Source of the DNA: Oscillospiraceae bacterium
Lineage (GTDB): Bacteria > Bacillota > Clostridia > Oscillospirales > Oscillospiraceae
Assembly: GCA_017429325.1 (NCBI GenBank)
Contig: JAFRPC010000018.1
Span: 1-38,387, forward strand
Direction: 5' to 3'
DNA: 38,387 nucleotides
Shown: positions 25,439 to 32,578 of the stretch, one piece after another
Layout of the letters: each line of letters begins with the position of its first letter
How positions within the stretch are numbered: position 1 is the first letter of the stretch
Notes under the pieces: model-generated
The model's database searches: none
Told to the model about the DNA's origin: nothing
What the model saw: the letters and a program-made list of their open reading frames with translations, nothing else
Made by a program: the position numbers and the translations under genes

Positions 25439-26665
25439 TCATTCCATTGTTTTCGCGCCGTTGCTCCTGGCGGCGCTCAGCCAGGCGTTTACGGTGTCCA
25501 GCAGCTCGTCGATGGGCAGGGCGAAGCCCAGGCCTTCCACGGAGGAATCGGCGCTCTCCGAGCCGGAGAGCTTCGCCGTCACTACGCCCACGACCTTCCC
25601 CTGGGTGTCGAAGAGGGGGCCGCCGGAGTTGCCCTGGTTGAAGGCGGCGTTGGTCTGGAGCATGGTAAGAGTGCGGCCTCCGGCGGAGACCTGCCGGGGC
25701 CCGGCGCTGAGGAAGCCCGCCGTCAGGGAGAAGCTCAGCTCTCCCAGAGGATTGCCGATGGTGTAGACCTGGTCCCCCACCCGCAGCCCCGCGGAGCTGC
25801 CCAGGGTGACGGGCTGGAGGCCCGTGGCGTCGATTTTCAGCAGAGCCAGGTCGCTTTGCAGGTCCTCCACCTGCACGATCTGCGCCGCGTACTGCTGGCC
25901 GCCGTGGAGCGTCACCTGGACTGAGGCGGCCTTCTCCACCACATGGGCGTTGGTGAGCAGATAGCCGTCCTCGGTGATCAGAAAGCCCGTCCCCGCGCTG
26001 GCGGTGGGCGCGGCGCCTCCGGAGGCCGGGTCCGCCACGTGATTCGCCAGGATGTGGACCACCGCGTCCACGTTCTCCCGGTAGATGCGGGCGGCCTCGT
26101 TCTCACTGCTGGGAGCGGCGGTCTCCGTGGGCTTGGTGTTGGTACTGCCGCCCAGCATGGGGGCCAGGACCAGACCGCCCAGCAGACCCAGCAGCAGGGC
26201 GCCAACGACCAGCAGGGGCACCCACCAGAGGCTCCGTTTCTTCGGCGCCTCCCGCCGGGGCGCGGAGGGAAGCTGGATCGTATAGATTTGGGGTCCGTAG
26301 GGCGGAAGACCCTGGACCGGCACCGCATAGGCCCGGCTCTCCCCGTCGTGGCTCAGCACCACGGGAGCGCCTTGGACTGCCTGCTGCTGCACCGCCGCCT
26401 GGGCAGGCCGGACCGCTTCGGGCCGGGGGGCAGTCTGCGGAGGGCTCTGTGTGCCGACGTTCTGCGTCACGGCCTCTCGGGCAAAGGGAGAGACGGAGGC
26501 CGTCCGGGCTTCGGGCCGGGGCGTCTCGGCGTTTCGAGCCTCCGGCGCCCGGGTGAAGGAATAGGTTTTCCCACCCCTGCCGGTGGGATAGGACACGGAG
26601 CCGCCGGGGGTGGTGAAGCTCTCCTTCCCGGTGACGGTCCAGTCTCGGACTTCTTCTCTTTCCAT
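25439..26665 (-). CDS. Membrane-anchored trypsin-like (HtrA/DegP-type) serine protease without PDZ domain
   Basis: 408 residues. A Pro/Ala-rich cytoplasmic N-terminal part (1-140) and one membrane helix (about 146-171) precede an extracytoplasmic S1C protease domain (about 190-400). Catalytic residues are His241 (LLTNAHVV), Asp272 (SDLALLKID) and Ser347 (QGNSGGPL). Family members act in envelope protein quality control. Most HtrA proteins have a C-terminal PDZ domain; this one stops right after the protease fold. The ATG at 26665 follows GGGAGGA. It lies 21 nt after the iclR stop and so is probably co-transcribed with it. Confidence 0.88.
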   Translation of the reverse strand: MEREEVRDWTVTGKESFTTPGGSVSYPTGRGGKTYSFTRAPEARNAETPRPEARTASVSPFAREAVTQNVGTQSPPQTAPRPEAVRPAQAAVQQQAVQGAPVVLSHDGESRAYAVPVQGLPPYGPQIYTIQLPSAPRREAPKKRSLWWVPLLVVGALLLGLLGGLVLAPMLGGSTNTKPTETAAPSSENEAARIYRENVDAVVHILANHVADPASGGAAPTASAGTGFLITEDGYLLTNAHVVEKAASVQVTLHGGQQYAAQIVQVEDLQSDLALLKIDATGLQPVTLGSSAGLRVGDQVYTIGNPLGELSFSLTAGFLSAGPRQVSAGGRTLTMLQTNAAFNQGNSGGPLFDTQGKVVGVVTAKLSGSESADSSVEGLGFALPIDELLDTVNAWLSAARSNGAKTME

Positions 26666-26686
26666 GGGCAATTCCTCCCAGTAATC

Positions 26687-27475
26687 TCAGGTTTTCGGCA
26701 TCTCGCCCCGCCAGCCCAGGGCCGCGGAGAGCCGGGCCGCCGTGTCCCGGGTCTGGGCCACGGCCTGCTGGAACTCCTCGGACTGGACCCGGGGGAAGAG
26801 CCCCACCGCGCCCAAGGCGCAGGAGAGGGTCCCGTCCGCGTCGTAGACCGGGGCGGCCACGGCCCGCAGACCCACCTTGTACTCCCCGTCCTCGATGGCG
26901 CAGCCCTGCTGCCGAACCAGGGTCAGGGCCTCGGCCAGGGCCTCGGGACTGCTGAGACTGTGGCGGGTATAGGGCTGTAAGCCCGCGAGTCTGCAATAGC
27001 GCCGGACCTCCTGCTCGGAGGCCGCCGCCAGAAAGAGCTTTCCCTGGGCCGTGGCGTGGAGGGGCAGGGGCGTCCCGGTCTCCACGCTGACCTGGAGGCC
27101 GGAGCCGGAGCTGGCGGCGCAGGCGTCCACGGAGACGGCGTGGTCCCCGCTGCGAACGGCCAAAAACACGCCGGTCCCCAGGGCCTGGGCCAACTGCTCC
27201 AGGAAGGGATGGGCCACCCGCCGCACGTCCCAGAGGGCGGAGACCGCGCAGCCGCACTCGTAGAGACGGATGCCCAGCCGGTAGCGCCCGTCCGTGTCCT
27301 GCTCGATCATCCGGTACTCCCGCAGGGTGGTCAGCAGGGCGTGGGCAGTGCTTTTCGGGTAGCCGCTGCGGGCGCAGAGCTCCTGTAGGCTCAGAGGCCG
27401 CCGCTCCCGGAGCAGCAGCTCCAGCAGCTCCATGGCCTTTCCCAAGGCCTTCACCGGCCCCTTCGGCTCCCGCAT
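26687..27475 (-). CDS. IclR-family transcriptional regulator
   Basis: 262-residue DNA-binding regulator. The N-terminal winged helix-turn-helix (about 8-65, MELLELLLRERRPLSLQELCARSGYPKSTAHALLTTL) is followed by the IclR effector-binding domain (about 75-255) with LPLHATAQGKLFLAA and the C-terminal VAAPVYDADGTLSCALGAVGL. IclR domains bind small organic ligands; the ligand here is unknown. The ATG at 27475 follows GGAGGCG. It is divergent from modA, and a 32-bp palindrome lies between the two promoters, suggesting control of itself and of the molybdenum operon (inference). The protease gene follows in the same orientation. Confidence 0.88.
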   Translation of the reverse strand: MREPKGPVKALGKAMELLELLLRERRPLSLQELCARSGYPKSTAHALLTTLREYRMIEQDTDGRYRLGIRLYECGCAVSALWDVRRVAHPFLEQLAQALGTGVFLAVRSGDHAVSVDACAASSGSGLQVSVETGTPLPLHATAQGKLFLAAASEQEVRRYCRLAGLQPYTRHSLSSPEALAEALTLVRQQGCAIEDGEYKVGLRAVAAPVYDADGTLSCALGAVGLFPRVQSEEFQQAVAQTRDTAARLSAALGWRGEMPKT

Positions 27476-27503
27476 CGTCCCTCGCCTCCAAAGATTTTTA
27501 TTT

Positions 27504-27532
27504 ATCATAGCAGGTTTTCTCCGAAAATGCAA
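27504..27532 (-). promoter_or_regulatory. Promoter of the iclR-type gene
   Basis: On the minus strand TTGCAT (27527-27532), 17-nt spacer and TATGAT (27504-27509). The -10 is good and the -35 is weak. Transcription would start near 27497. Confidence 0.6.
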
Positions 27533-27540
27533 TAGGGATT

Positions 27541-27578
27541 CTGTATCGCCGGATAATTATTCGGCGATACAGTTTTTT
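27541..27578. promoter_or_regulatory. 32-bp palindrome between divergent iclR and modA promoters (candidate operator)
   Basis: CTGTATCGCCG (27541-27551) is exactly complementary to 27562-27572 across an AT-rich centre (ATAATTAT). Its centre (about 27556.5) is within two bases of the midpoint between the two -35 boxes (27532 and 27584). A run of six T follows, so it also looks like a plus-strand terminator, but no plus-strand gene lies upstream. An operator for the adjacent regulator is the better reading. Confidence 0.55.
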
Positions 27579-27583
27579 GAGCC

Positions 27584-27612
27584 TTGCGATTCGGGCCGTT
27601 TGCAGGTATAAT
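27584..27612 (+). promoter_or_regulatory. Promoter of the molybdenum operon
   Basis: TTGCGA (27584-27589), 17-nt spacer, TATAAT (27607-27612). The transcript would begin near 27619, giving a leader of about 100 nt before modA. Confidence 0.7.
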
Positions 27613-27617
27613 AGGAG

Positions 27618-27719
27618 CGTGATACTGCAAAAAACATCACGGACCCGGCTATGGAAGCAAGCGAGTTGGGCTTCCTGCCGGATGAATTCCGGACCAAGCT
27701 GCGATTGGAGAAACCTCCC
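27618..27719 (+). ncRNA. Structured modA leader, candidate molybdenum-cofactor riboswitch
   Basis: The leader can form four stems: CGTGAT/ATCACG (27618-27623 with 27636-27641), GGAAGC/GCTTCC (27653-27658 with 27670-27675), CCGGA/TCCGG (27678-27682 with 27688-27692) and GGAG/CTCC (27707-27710 with 27715-27718). The last one pairs the only plausible SD, GGAG 9 nt before the ATG, so folding would hide the ribosome site. Moco/tungsten-cofactor riboswitches are known ahead of molybdate transport and cofactor genes. The class is inferred from context and structure only. Confidence 0.5.
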
Positions 27720-28541
27720 ATGAAACGAATTTTTGCCCTTGTGCTTGCCGCCGTCCTGCTCTGCGCCTGCTTTGCAGGCTGCGGAAAGGCAGAACCCTCC
27801 GGGGAGATCGTCGTCTTCGCCGCCGCCTCTATGACCGAGACCCTGACGGAGCTGGGCGCCCGGTTTGAAAAAGCCAATCCCGGCGTCAAGCTCGTCTTCA
27901 ACTTCGAGTCCTCCGGCAAGCTGATGGACCAGATCGTGGCCGGCGCCGACTGCGACCTCTTCATCTCCGCCGCCCCGAAGCAGATGAACCTGCTGGACGT
28001 CACCCAGAACGAGGAGAAAAACCCGGACCGGCAGGATTTCATCGACCCGGAGACCCGGCTGGACCTGCTGGAGAACAAAGTCGCCCTGGCGGTCCCCGAC
28101 GGCAACCCCAAGGGCGTCAGCTCCTATGAGGACCTGGTGAAGGGCCTTCAGGACGGAAGCCTGCTGCTGTCCATGGGCGGCGAGGGCGTCCCCGTGGGTC
28201 AGTACACCCAGAAGCTCTTCGCCTACTTCGGCCTGGACGAGGCCGCCCTGGCGGGCTCCGGCGTGCTGACCTACGGTGAGAACGTCAAGGCCGTCACCAC
28301 CCAGGTCTCTGAGGGCCTGGTGGACTGCGGCATCATCTACCAGACCGACGCCTGCTCCGCGGGTCTGACCGTGGTGGACACCGCCACCGAGGCCATGTGC
28401 GGCCAGGTCATCTACCCCGCCGCCCTGCTGAAAAGCGCGAAGAACGCCGACGGCGCCAAGGCCTTTCTGGCCTTCCTCCAGACGGAGGAGGCGGGCGAGG
28501 TCTTCCGGGCCGTGGGCTTCACGCCCCTGACCGGCAAGTAA
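27720..28541 (+). CDS. modA: Molybdate ABC transporter substrate-binding lipoprotein
   Basis: 273 residues. A lipoprotein signal peptide (KRIFALVLAAVLLCACFAG) has its lipobox cysteine at 21, so the mature protein is held on the outer face of the membrane. The domain has the ModA pattern: IVVFAAASMTETLTELGARFEKANPGVKLVFNF, SSGKLMDQIVAGADCDLFISAA, and the hinge/ligand region GEGVPVGQYTQKLF and DCGIIYQTDA. It captures molybdate (or tungstate) for ModBC. The ATG at 27720 is the only start with a leader peptide directly behind it; an upstream in-frame ATG (27651) lies inside the structured leader. First gene of the molybdenum operon. Confidence 0.93.
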   Translation: MKRIFALVLAAVLLCACFAGCGKAEPSGEIVVFAAASMTETLTELGARFEKANPGVKLVFNFESSGKLMDQIVAGADCDLFISAAPKQMNLLDVTQNEEKNPDRQDFIDPETRLDLLENKVALAVPDGNPKGVSSYEDLVKGLQDGSLLLSMGGEGVPVGQYTQKLFAYFGLDEAALAGSGVLTYGENVKAVTTQVSEGLVDCGIIYQTDACSAGLTVVDTATEAMCGQVIYPAALLKSAKNADGAKAFLAFLQTEEAGEVFRAVGFTPLTGK

Positions 28542-28545
28542 GAAG

Positions 28546-29226
28546 ATGGACCTGTTTCCCCTCTGGAATTCCCTGCGGATCGCCTTTCTCTCGGCGGTGC
28601 TCGTCTTTTTCCTGGGCGTTGCCGCCGCCTACTACGCCTCCAGAGCCCCCCGGCTTGTGAAAGGGGGCCTGGACGTGGTGCTGACGCTTCCGCTGGTCCT
28701 GCCGCCCACGGTGGTGGGCTATCTGCTGATCCTGCTCCTGGGGCCCAACCGGGTCCTGGGCAGCTTTGCGCTGCGGGAATTTGGCCTGAAGCTGCTGATG
28801 CAGTGGTGGTCTGCGGTGTTTGCGGTGTCGGTGGTCATCTTTCCGCTGATGTACCGCACGGCCCGCGGGGCCTTTGAGGCCTTTGACGAGGACCTGGCGG
28901 CGGTGGGCCGCACCCTGGGCCTGTCCAACGCCTATATCTTCTGGCGCATCCGCCTTCCGGCCTGCCGCCAGGGCATTTTGGCGGGGGTGGTCCTGGCCTT
29001 TGCCCGGGCCCTGGGCGAGTACGGCGCCACCTCCATGATCGTGGGCTTCATCCCCGGCAAGACCGCCACCGTGGCGACCCAGGTGGCCTTTCTCTGGCAG
29101 AACCAGGGGAACACCGACGCCGGACGGCGGGCCCTGCTCTTTTGGATCTGTATCAATGTTGCGATCTCCGCCATCGTTTTGATTACAGTCAATTTGTTGG
29201 AGCGGCGCAGAAGAGTTGAAAGTTGA
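28546..29226 (+). CDS. modB: Molybdate ABC transporter permease
   Basis: 226-residue inner-membrane permease of ModABC with five to six helices. The coupling region for the ATPase is the EAA-type loop AVGRTLGLSNAYIFWRIRLPACRQGILAGVVLAFARALGEYGA (about 120-160). PLVLPPTVVGYLLI near the N-terminus is typical of ModB. It starts 4 nt after modA, an operon arrangement. The last three codons (Val-Glu-Ser) and the TGA stop are encoded by the first heptamer units (GTTGAAA) of the repeat that follows, so the native C-terminus has probably been replaced. Confidence 0.93.
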   Translation: MDLFPLWNSLRIAFLSAVLVFFLGVAAAYYASRAPRLVKGGLDVVLTLPLVLPPTVVGYLLILLLGPNRVLGSFALREFGLKLLMQWWSAVFAVSVVIFPLMYRTARGAFEAFDEDLAAVGRTLGLSNAYIFWRIRLPACRQGILAGVVLAFARALGEYGATSMIVGFIPGKTATVATQVAFLWQNQGNTDAGRRALLFWICINVAISAIVLITVNLLERRRRVES

Positions 29227-29312
29227 AAATTGAAAGTTGAAAGTTATCGGAGTTTTGCAAATTGCAATTTGCAAAACACATTCATTTTCAATTTTCAACT
29301 TTCAACTTTCAA
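29215..29312. repeat. Second copy of the composite palindromic element, with heptamer arrays
   Basis: Four units of RTTGAAA (29215-29242), a perfect 26-bp palindrome (29252-29277; half-site GTTTTGCAAATTG) and four units of YTTTCAA (29285-29312). Compared with 4261-4286, palindrome positions 5-6 change from CT to TG and positions 21-22 change from AG to CA, so pairing is kept. Flanking words show this copy is inverted relative to the first. It sits between modB and modC and supplies the modB stop. Confidence 0.85.
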
Positions 29313-29331
29313 TTCAGCGAAAGGAGGCCCC

Positions 29332-30378
29332 ATGTCGTTATCAGTAAATATAGAGAAACAGTTGGGGGACTTCCGTCTCCATGTTTCTTTTGAAACGTTT
29401 GGGGGCCTTCTTTCGCTGCTGGGCCCCTCGGGCAGCGGCAAGAGCCTGACCCTGCGCTGCATCGCGGGGCTGCTGCGCCCCGACCGGGGCCGCATCGTCC
29501 TGAACGGACGGGTCCTCTATGACAGCGCGGCGGGGATCGACCTGCCCCCGCAGAAGCGTCGGGTGGGTTATCTCTTCCAGAGCTATGCCCTGATCCCCCA
29601 CCTGACCGTGCTGGAAAACGTGGAGCTGGGCTGTCACGCCGCCCCGCGTCGGGGCCGCCAGGCCCTGGCCCTGGAGCAGCTTCGCCGCTTCCGGCTGGAG
29701 GCCCTGGCCGACTGCCGCCCCGCCACCCTCTCCGGCGGCGAGCAGCAGCGGGCCGCCCTGGCCCGGACCCTGGCGGCGGAACCCGAAGCCCTGCTGCTGG
29801 ACGAGCCCTTCTCCGCCCTGGACGAGCACCTGAAATGGGAGCTGGAGCTGGAGCTGGCCCGGACCCTGGAGGGCTACGGCGGCGACGTGCTTTTGGTCTC
29901 CCACAACCGGGGCGAGGTCTGCCGCCTGGCGAAGTCCGTCTGTGTACTGACGCAGGGCTGCTCTGAGCCGGTCCAGTCCGTGAAAGGGCTGATGACCGCC
30001 CCCGGCACCCTGGGAGCCGCCCGCATCTCCGGCTGCGAAAACTTGTCCCCCGCGGCGGTGCAGCCCGACGGGAGCCTGCTGTGCACCGCCTGGGGCTGGC
30101 GTCTGCCGCCCCTGCCCTGCCCCGAAGGGCTGAGCCACGTGGGCCTCCGGGCTGCCGGGCTGCGGCTCGGCCCCGGCCCGGTCAGCCTGCCCTGTACGGT
30201 GGAACGGGTCATCGACAACGTCTTCTCGGAGATCGTGCTGCTCCGCACGCCGGGGCCCGGCCTGCTGCGCATGGAATGCGATAAGAACACGCCTCTCCCC
30301 ACCGTTGGCGTCTCTGTGACCGTCCACGCCGCTCCGGAAGACTTTCTGCTGCTGACGAACACGGAGGGACCGCTATGA
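29332..30378 (+). CDS. modC: Molybdate ABC transporter ATP-binding protein
   Basis: 348-residue cytoplasmic ATPase that drives ModAB import. Walker A GPSGSGKS (31-38), Q-loop FQSYALIP (82-89), signature LSGGEQQR (133-140), Walker B LLLDEP (154-159) and the switch histidine in LVSHNR are all present. The C-terminal region (about 235-348) carries a TOBE-like regulatory domain, shorter and more diverged than in E. coli ModC. The ATG at 29332 follows AAAGGAGG at 29320-29327; the in-frame ATG at 29230 lies inside the repeat element and lacks an SD. The stop overlaps the moaA ATG (ATGA). Confidence 0.92.
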   Translation: MSLSVNIEKQLGDFRLHVSFETFGGLLSLLGPSGSGKSLTLRCIAGLLRPDRGRIVLNGRVLYDSAAGIDLPPQKRRVGYLFQSYALIPHLTVLENVELGCHAAPRRGRQALALEQLRRFRLEALADCRPATLSGGEQQRAALARTLAAEPEALLLDEPFSALDEHLKWELELELARTLEGYGGDVLLVSHNRGEVCRLAKSVCVLTQGCSEPVQSVKGLMTAPGTLGAARISGCENLSPAAVQPDGSLLCTAWGWRLPPLPCPEGLSHVGLRAAGLRLGPGPVSLPCTVERVIDNVFSEIVLLRTPGPGLLRMECDKNTPLPTVGVSVTVHAAPEDFLLLTNTEGPL

Positions 30379-31496
30379 GGGACAGCTTTAGCCGCAGCAT
30401 CGACTACCTCCGCCTGTCTGTGACGGAGCTCTGCGACCTGCGCTGCGCCTACTGTATGCCCCCGGAGGGGGTCTGCAAGCGGGAGCAACGGGACATCTGC
30501 TCTCTGGAGGAGCTGGAGGAGCTGGCCGCCGCCTGCGTGGCGCTGGGCGTCAAAAAAATCCGGCTCACCGGCGGCGAGCCTCTGGTCCGCCGGGGCATCC
30601 TCCGGCTGGTGGAGAGGCTGGCGGCCCTGAAGGCCCTGGGCCTGGAGGAGCTCACCATGACCACCAACGGCCAGCGCCTGGCCGAATTCGCCGTGCCTCT
30701 GCGGGAAGCCGGGCTGGACCGGCTGAACGTCAGTCTCGACACCCTGCGTCCGGACCGCTACCGGAGCCTCACCGGGGGCGGGGAGCTGGACCGGGTTTTG
30801 GCGGGTCTGGAGGCCGCCGAGGCGGCGGGCTTTGGTCGTACCAGCCTCAACGCCGTCCTTCTGAAGGGCGTCAACGACGACGAGCTGGCGGCCTTGGCCG
30901 ACCTGGCGAGGACGCGGCCCCTCAGCGTCCGCTTCATTGAGCTCATGCCCCTGGGACCCGCGGCGGAGCGCTATGCCGAGACCTTCCTCCCCGCCGCCGC
31001 GGTGCTGGAGGCCGTGCCAGAGTTAGTCAGAATGCAAAATACAAAATGCAGAATGCGAAATGAGGCAACAGGCAACAGGCAACAGGCAACAGTGGACGGA
31101 GGAACGGGAAAAGCCTTCCCCCTTGGGGGAAGGTGGCATCCGGCGTCCCCCGCAAGCCGGATGACGGATGAGGGGTCGTCCGATGATGGAACACGGAACC
31201 TGGATTCAAGCGGCGTCGCCTGCCTCTACAGCGCGCCGGGCTGGGCGGGGACCGTGGGGCTGATCCCCCCCATGAGCGCCTGCTTCTGCGCCGACTGCCG
31301 CCGCATCCGCATCACCGCCGACGGGAAGCTCAAGCCCTGCCTGCATTCGGCGGAGGAATTCCCCCTCCGGGGCCTCCACGGCGAGGAATTGAAAGCGGCT
31401 GTGAGCGCAGCGATCCAGAAAAAGCCGGAGCGCCATCATCTGACCGATTCCGCACTCAGCGAGAGCGCACGCCCCATGAGCGAGATCGGGGGATAA
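30375..31496 (+). CDS. moaA: GTP 3',8-cyclase MoaA with in-frame repeat insertion
   Basis: Radical-SAM enzyme that converts GTP to 3',8-cyclo-7,8-dihydro-GTP, the first step of molybdopterin synthesis. 373 residues against about 320-340 normally. The SAM-binding cluster motif CxxxCxxC is at Cys20, Cys24, Cys27 (CDLRCAYC), followed by LTGGEPLVRRG and NVSLDTL. The C-terminal substrate cluster uses Cys305, Cys308 and Cys322 (FCADCRRIRITADGKLKPC), and the catalytic Gly-Gly tail is kept (EIGG). Residues about 219-277 are an inserted segment made of two heptamer arrays and a palindromic module, placed between the barrel and the C-terminal cluster region without losing frame. Translation is probably coupled to modC through ATGA. 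Confidence 0.93.
   Translation: MRDSFSRSIDYLRLSVTELCDLRCAYCMPPEGVCKREQRDICSLEELEELAAACVALGVKKIRLTGGEPLVRRGILRLVERLAALKALGLEELTMTTNGQRLAEFAVPLREAGLDRLNVSLDTLRPDRYRSLTGGGELDRVLAGLEAAEAAGFGRTSLNAVLLKGVNDDELAALADLARTRPLSVRFIELMPLGPAAERYAETFLPAAAVLEAVPELVRMQNTKCRMRNEATGNRQQATVDGGTGKAFPLGGRWHPASPASRMTDEGSSDDGTRNLDSSGVACLYSAPGWAGTVGLIPPMSACFCADCRRIRITADGKLKPCLHSAEEFPLRGLHGEELKAAVSAAIQKKPERHHLTDSALSESARPMSEIGG
31029..31205 (+). repeat. Repeat-derived in-frame insertion inside moaA
   Basis: Consecutive modules: five RAATGCA heptamers (31030-31064), four CAACAGG heptamers (31064-31092) and a palindromic module (about 31111-31175) with stem 31137-31144/31156-31163. The latter two modules match those in mnmG in order, orientation and frame. 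One stem pair differs (C-G here, G-C in mnmG), keeping base pairing. Confidence 0.85.
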
Positions 31497-31520
31497 TCTT
31501 TTCATCCATTGGAGGTACTT

Positions 31521-31997
31521 ATGGACTTTACCCATCTCAACGACGAAGGCCGCGCCGTTATGGTGGACGTGACGGATAAGGCCGTCACGGACCGGACGGC
31601 CCGGGCGGAGGTCCGGGTGCGCTGCGCCCCGGAGACCCTCGAGGCTATCCGCTCCGGCGGCATCAAAAAGGGCGACGTGCTGGCCGTGGCCCAGGTGGCG
31701 GGCATCCAGGCCGCCAAGCGGACCTGGGAGCTGATCCCCCTCTGCCACCCCCTCCCGCTCACCGGGGTGGACCTGCGCTTCGCCCTGGAGGAGACCGCCG
31801 TCCATATCACCGCAGAAGTCCGCTGCACCGGGCAGACCGGGGTGGAGATGGAGGCCCTGACCGCCGCCTCCGTCGCCGCCCTGACGGTCTACGACATGTG
31901 CAAAGCCTTGCAGAAGGACATGGAGATTACCGGCCTGCGGCTGCTGGAAAAGACCGGCGGGAAATCCGGGAAGTGGTCAGTGCTCAGTGGTCAGTGA
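31521..31997 (+). CDS. moaC: Cyclic pyranopterin monophosphate synthase
   Basis: 158-residue enzyme that converts the MoaA product into cyclic pyranopterin monophosphate. Family blocks: [18 protein letters not shown] near the start, [16 protein letters not shown], the active-site [14 protein letters not shown] (about 70-83), [13 protein letters not shown] and [15 protein letters not shown], then [10 protein letters not shown]. It usually acts as a hexamer in the cytoplasm. The ATG at 31521 is preceded by GGAGG; ATG 31509 has no SD. The tail KWSVLSGQ and the stop are encoded by an AGTGGTC heptamer array, replacing the short natural C-terminus. Confidence 0.94.
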   Translation: MDFTHLNDEGRAVMVDVTDKAVTDRTARAEVRVRCAPETLEAIRSGGIKKGDVLAVAQVAGIQAAKRTWELIPLCHPLPLTGVDLRFALEETAVHITAEVRCTGQTGVEMEALTAASVAALTVYDMCKALQKDMEITGLRLLEKTGGKSGKWSVLSGQ

Positions 31998-31999
31998 TT
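31972..31999. repeat. Heptanucleotide tandem array, unit AGTGGTC, at the moaC 3' end
   Basis: Four units: AGTGGTC, AGTGCTC, AGTGGTC, AGTGATT. The last, degenerate unit creates the TGA that ends moaC. Confidence 0.8.
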
Positions 32000-32012
32000 A
32001 GAGGAGGAAACC

Positions 32013-32447
32013 ATGGGAACCATCATTGCCGTCTGTATTTCAGACAGGAAAGGCATTCAAAAGAGCGAAGTGCCGGAGATCGAGCTTCGCGTCGGCCTGG
32101 GTATTCCCGGGGACGCCCACGCGGGGAACTGGCACCGGCAGCTGAGCCTGCTGGCCCGGGAATCCGTGGACACCATGCGGGGCCTGGGGGTGGAGCTGCC
32201 CCCCGGCATCTTTGCCGAAAACCTGCTGACGGAGGGCCTGGACCTGAAGGCTCTGCCCGTGGGGACCGTGCTCCGGGCGGGAACGTCCCTGTTGGCCGTC
32301 ACGCAGATCGGCAAGGAGTGCCACAGCGACTGCGCCATCAAACAGACGGTGGGCCGCTGCGTCATGCCGACGGAGGGAATCTTCGCCGTGGTGTTGAAGG
32401 ACGGTCTCGTAAAGCCAGGCGATCCAATCGAGATCACAGCGCTGTAA
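32013..32447 (+). CDS. MOSC domain protein
   Basis: 144 residues forming a single MOSC (Moco sulfurase C-terminal-like) domain, a beta-barrel thought to handle sulfurated molybdenum cofactor. Visible elements are LRVGLGIPGDAHAGNWHRQLSLLARES, GIFAENLLTEGLDL and the conserved Cys-containing GKECHSDCAIKQTVGRCVMPTEGIFAVVL. GAGGAGG precedes the ATG. It follows moaC by 15 nt in the molybdenum operon, consistent with a late cofactor step. The last codons (KPGDPIEITAL) are repeated as KPGDPIKIATL plus stop about 136 nt downstream, after a pair of repeat hairpins. Confidence 0.88.
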   Translation: MGTIIAVCISDRKGIQKSEVPEIELRVGLGIPGDAHAGNWHRQLSLLARESVDTMRGLGVELPPGIFAENLLTEGLDLKALPVGTVLRAGTSLLAVTQIGKECHSDCAIKQTVGRCVMPTEGIFAVVLKDGLVKPGDPIEITAL

Positions 32448-32571
32448 ACCGGGATTTATCCGTAGGGGCCGATGCCCACATCGGCCCTCACGTCGATACG
32501 GGATAGGGCCGATGTAGGCATCGGCCCCTACGGCGTTTTCGCTTGGAAAGCCAGGCGATCCAATCAAGATC
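32411..32571. repeat. 25-bp direct repeats of the MOSC gene 3' end around repeat hairpins
   Basis: Positions 32411-32435 and 32547-32571 agree at 24 of 25 bases. Between them lies the gene's stop and a pair of YGTAGGG hairpins (32461-32488 and 32505-32532, inverted to each other, stems GGCCGATG/CATCGGCC). The second copy stays open to a TAG that belongs to the next YGTAGGG element. Confidence 0.85.
32461..32532. repeat. Pair of inverted YGTAGGG hairpins
   Basis: Forward element 32461-32488 and reverse element 32505-32532, each CGTAGGG plus a GGCCGATG/CATCGGCC stem. Together they form one long palindrome between the MOSC and MPT-binding genes. Confidence 0.75.
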
Positions 32572-32578
32572 GCCACCC

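Noticed and set aside
27651-27719. Upstream ATG start for modA
   Set aside because: It falls in the structured leader, lacks an SD and would put 23 residues ahead of a normal lipoprotein signal peptide.
29230-29331. Upstream ATG start for modC
   Set aside because: It is inside the palindromic repeat element. AAAGGAGG is correctly spaced from ATG 29332.
31030-31092. CRISPR array in moaA
   Set aside because: Units are 7 nt with no spacers, and there are no cas genes.
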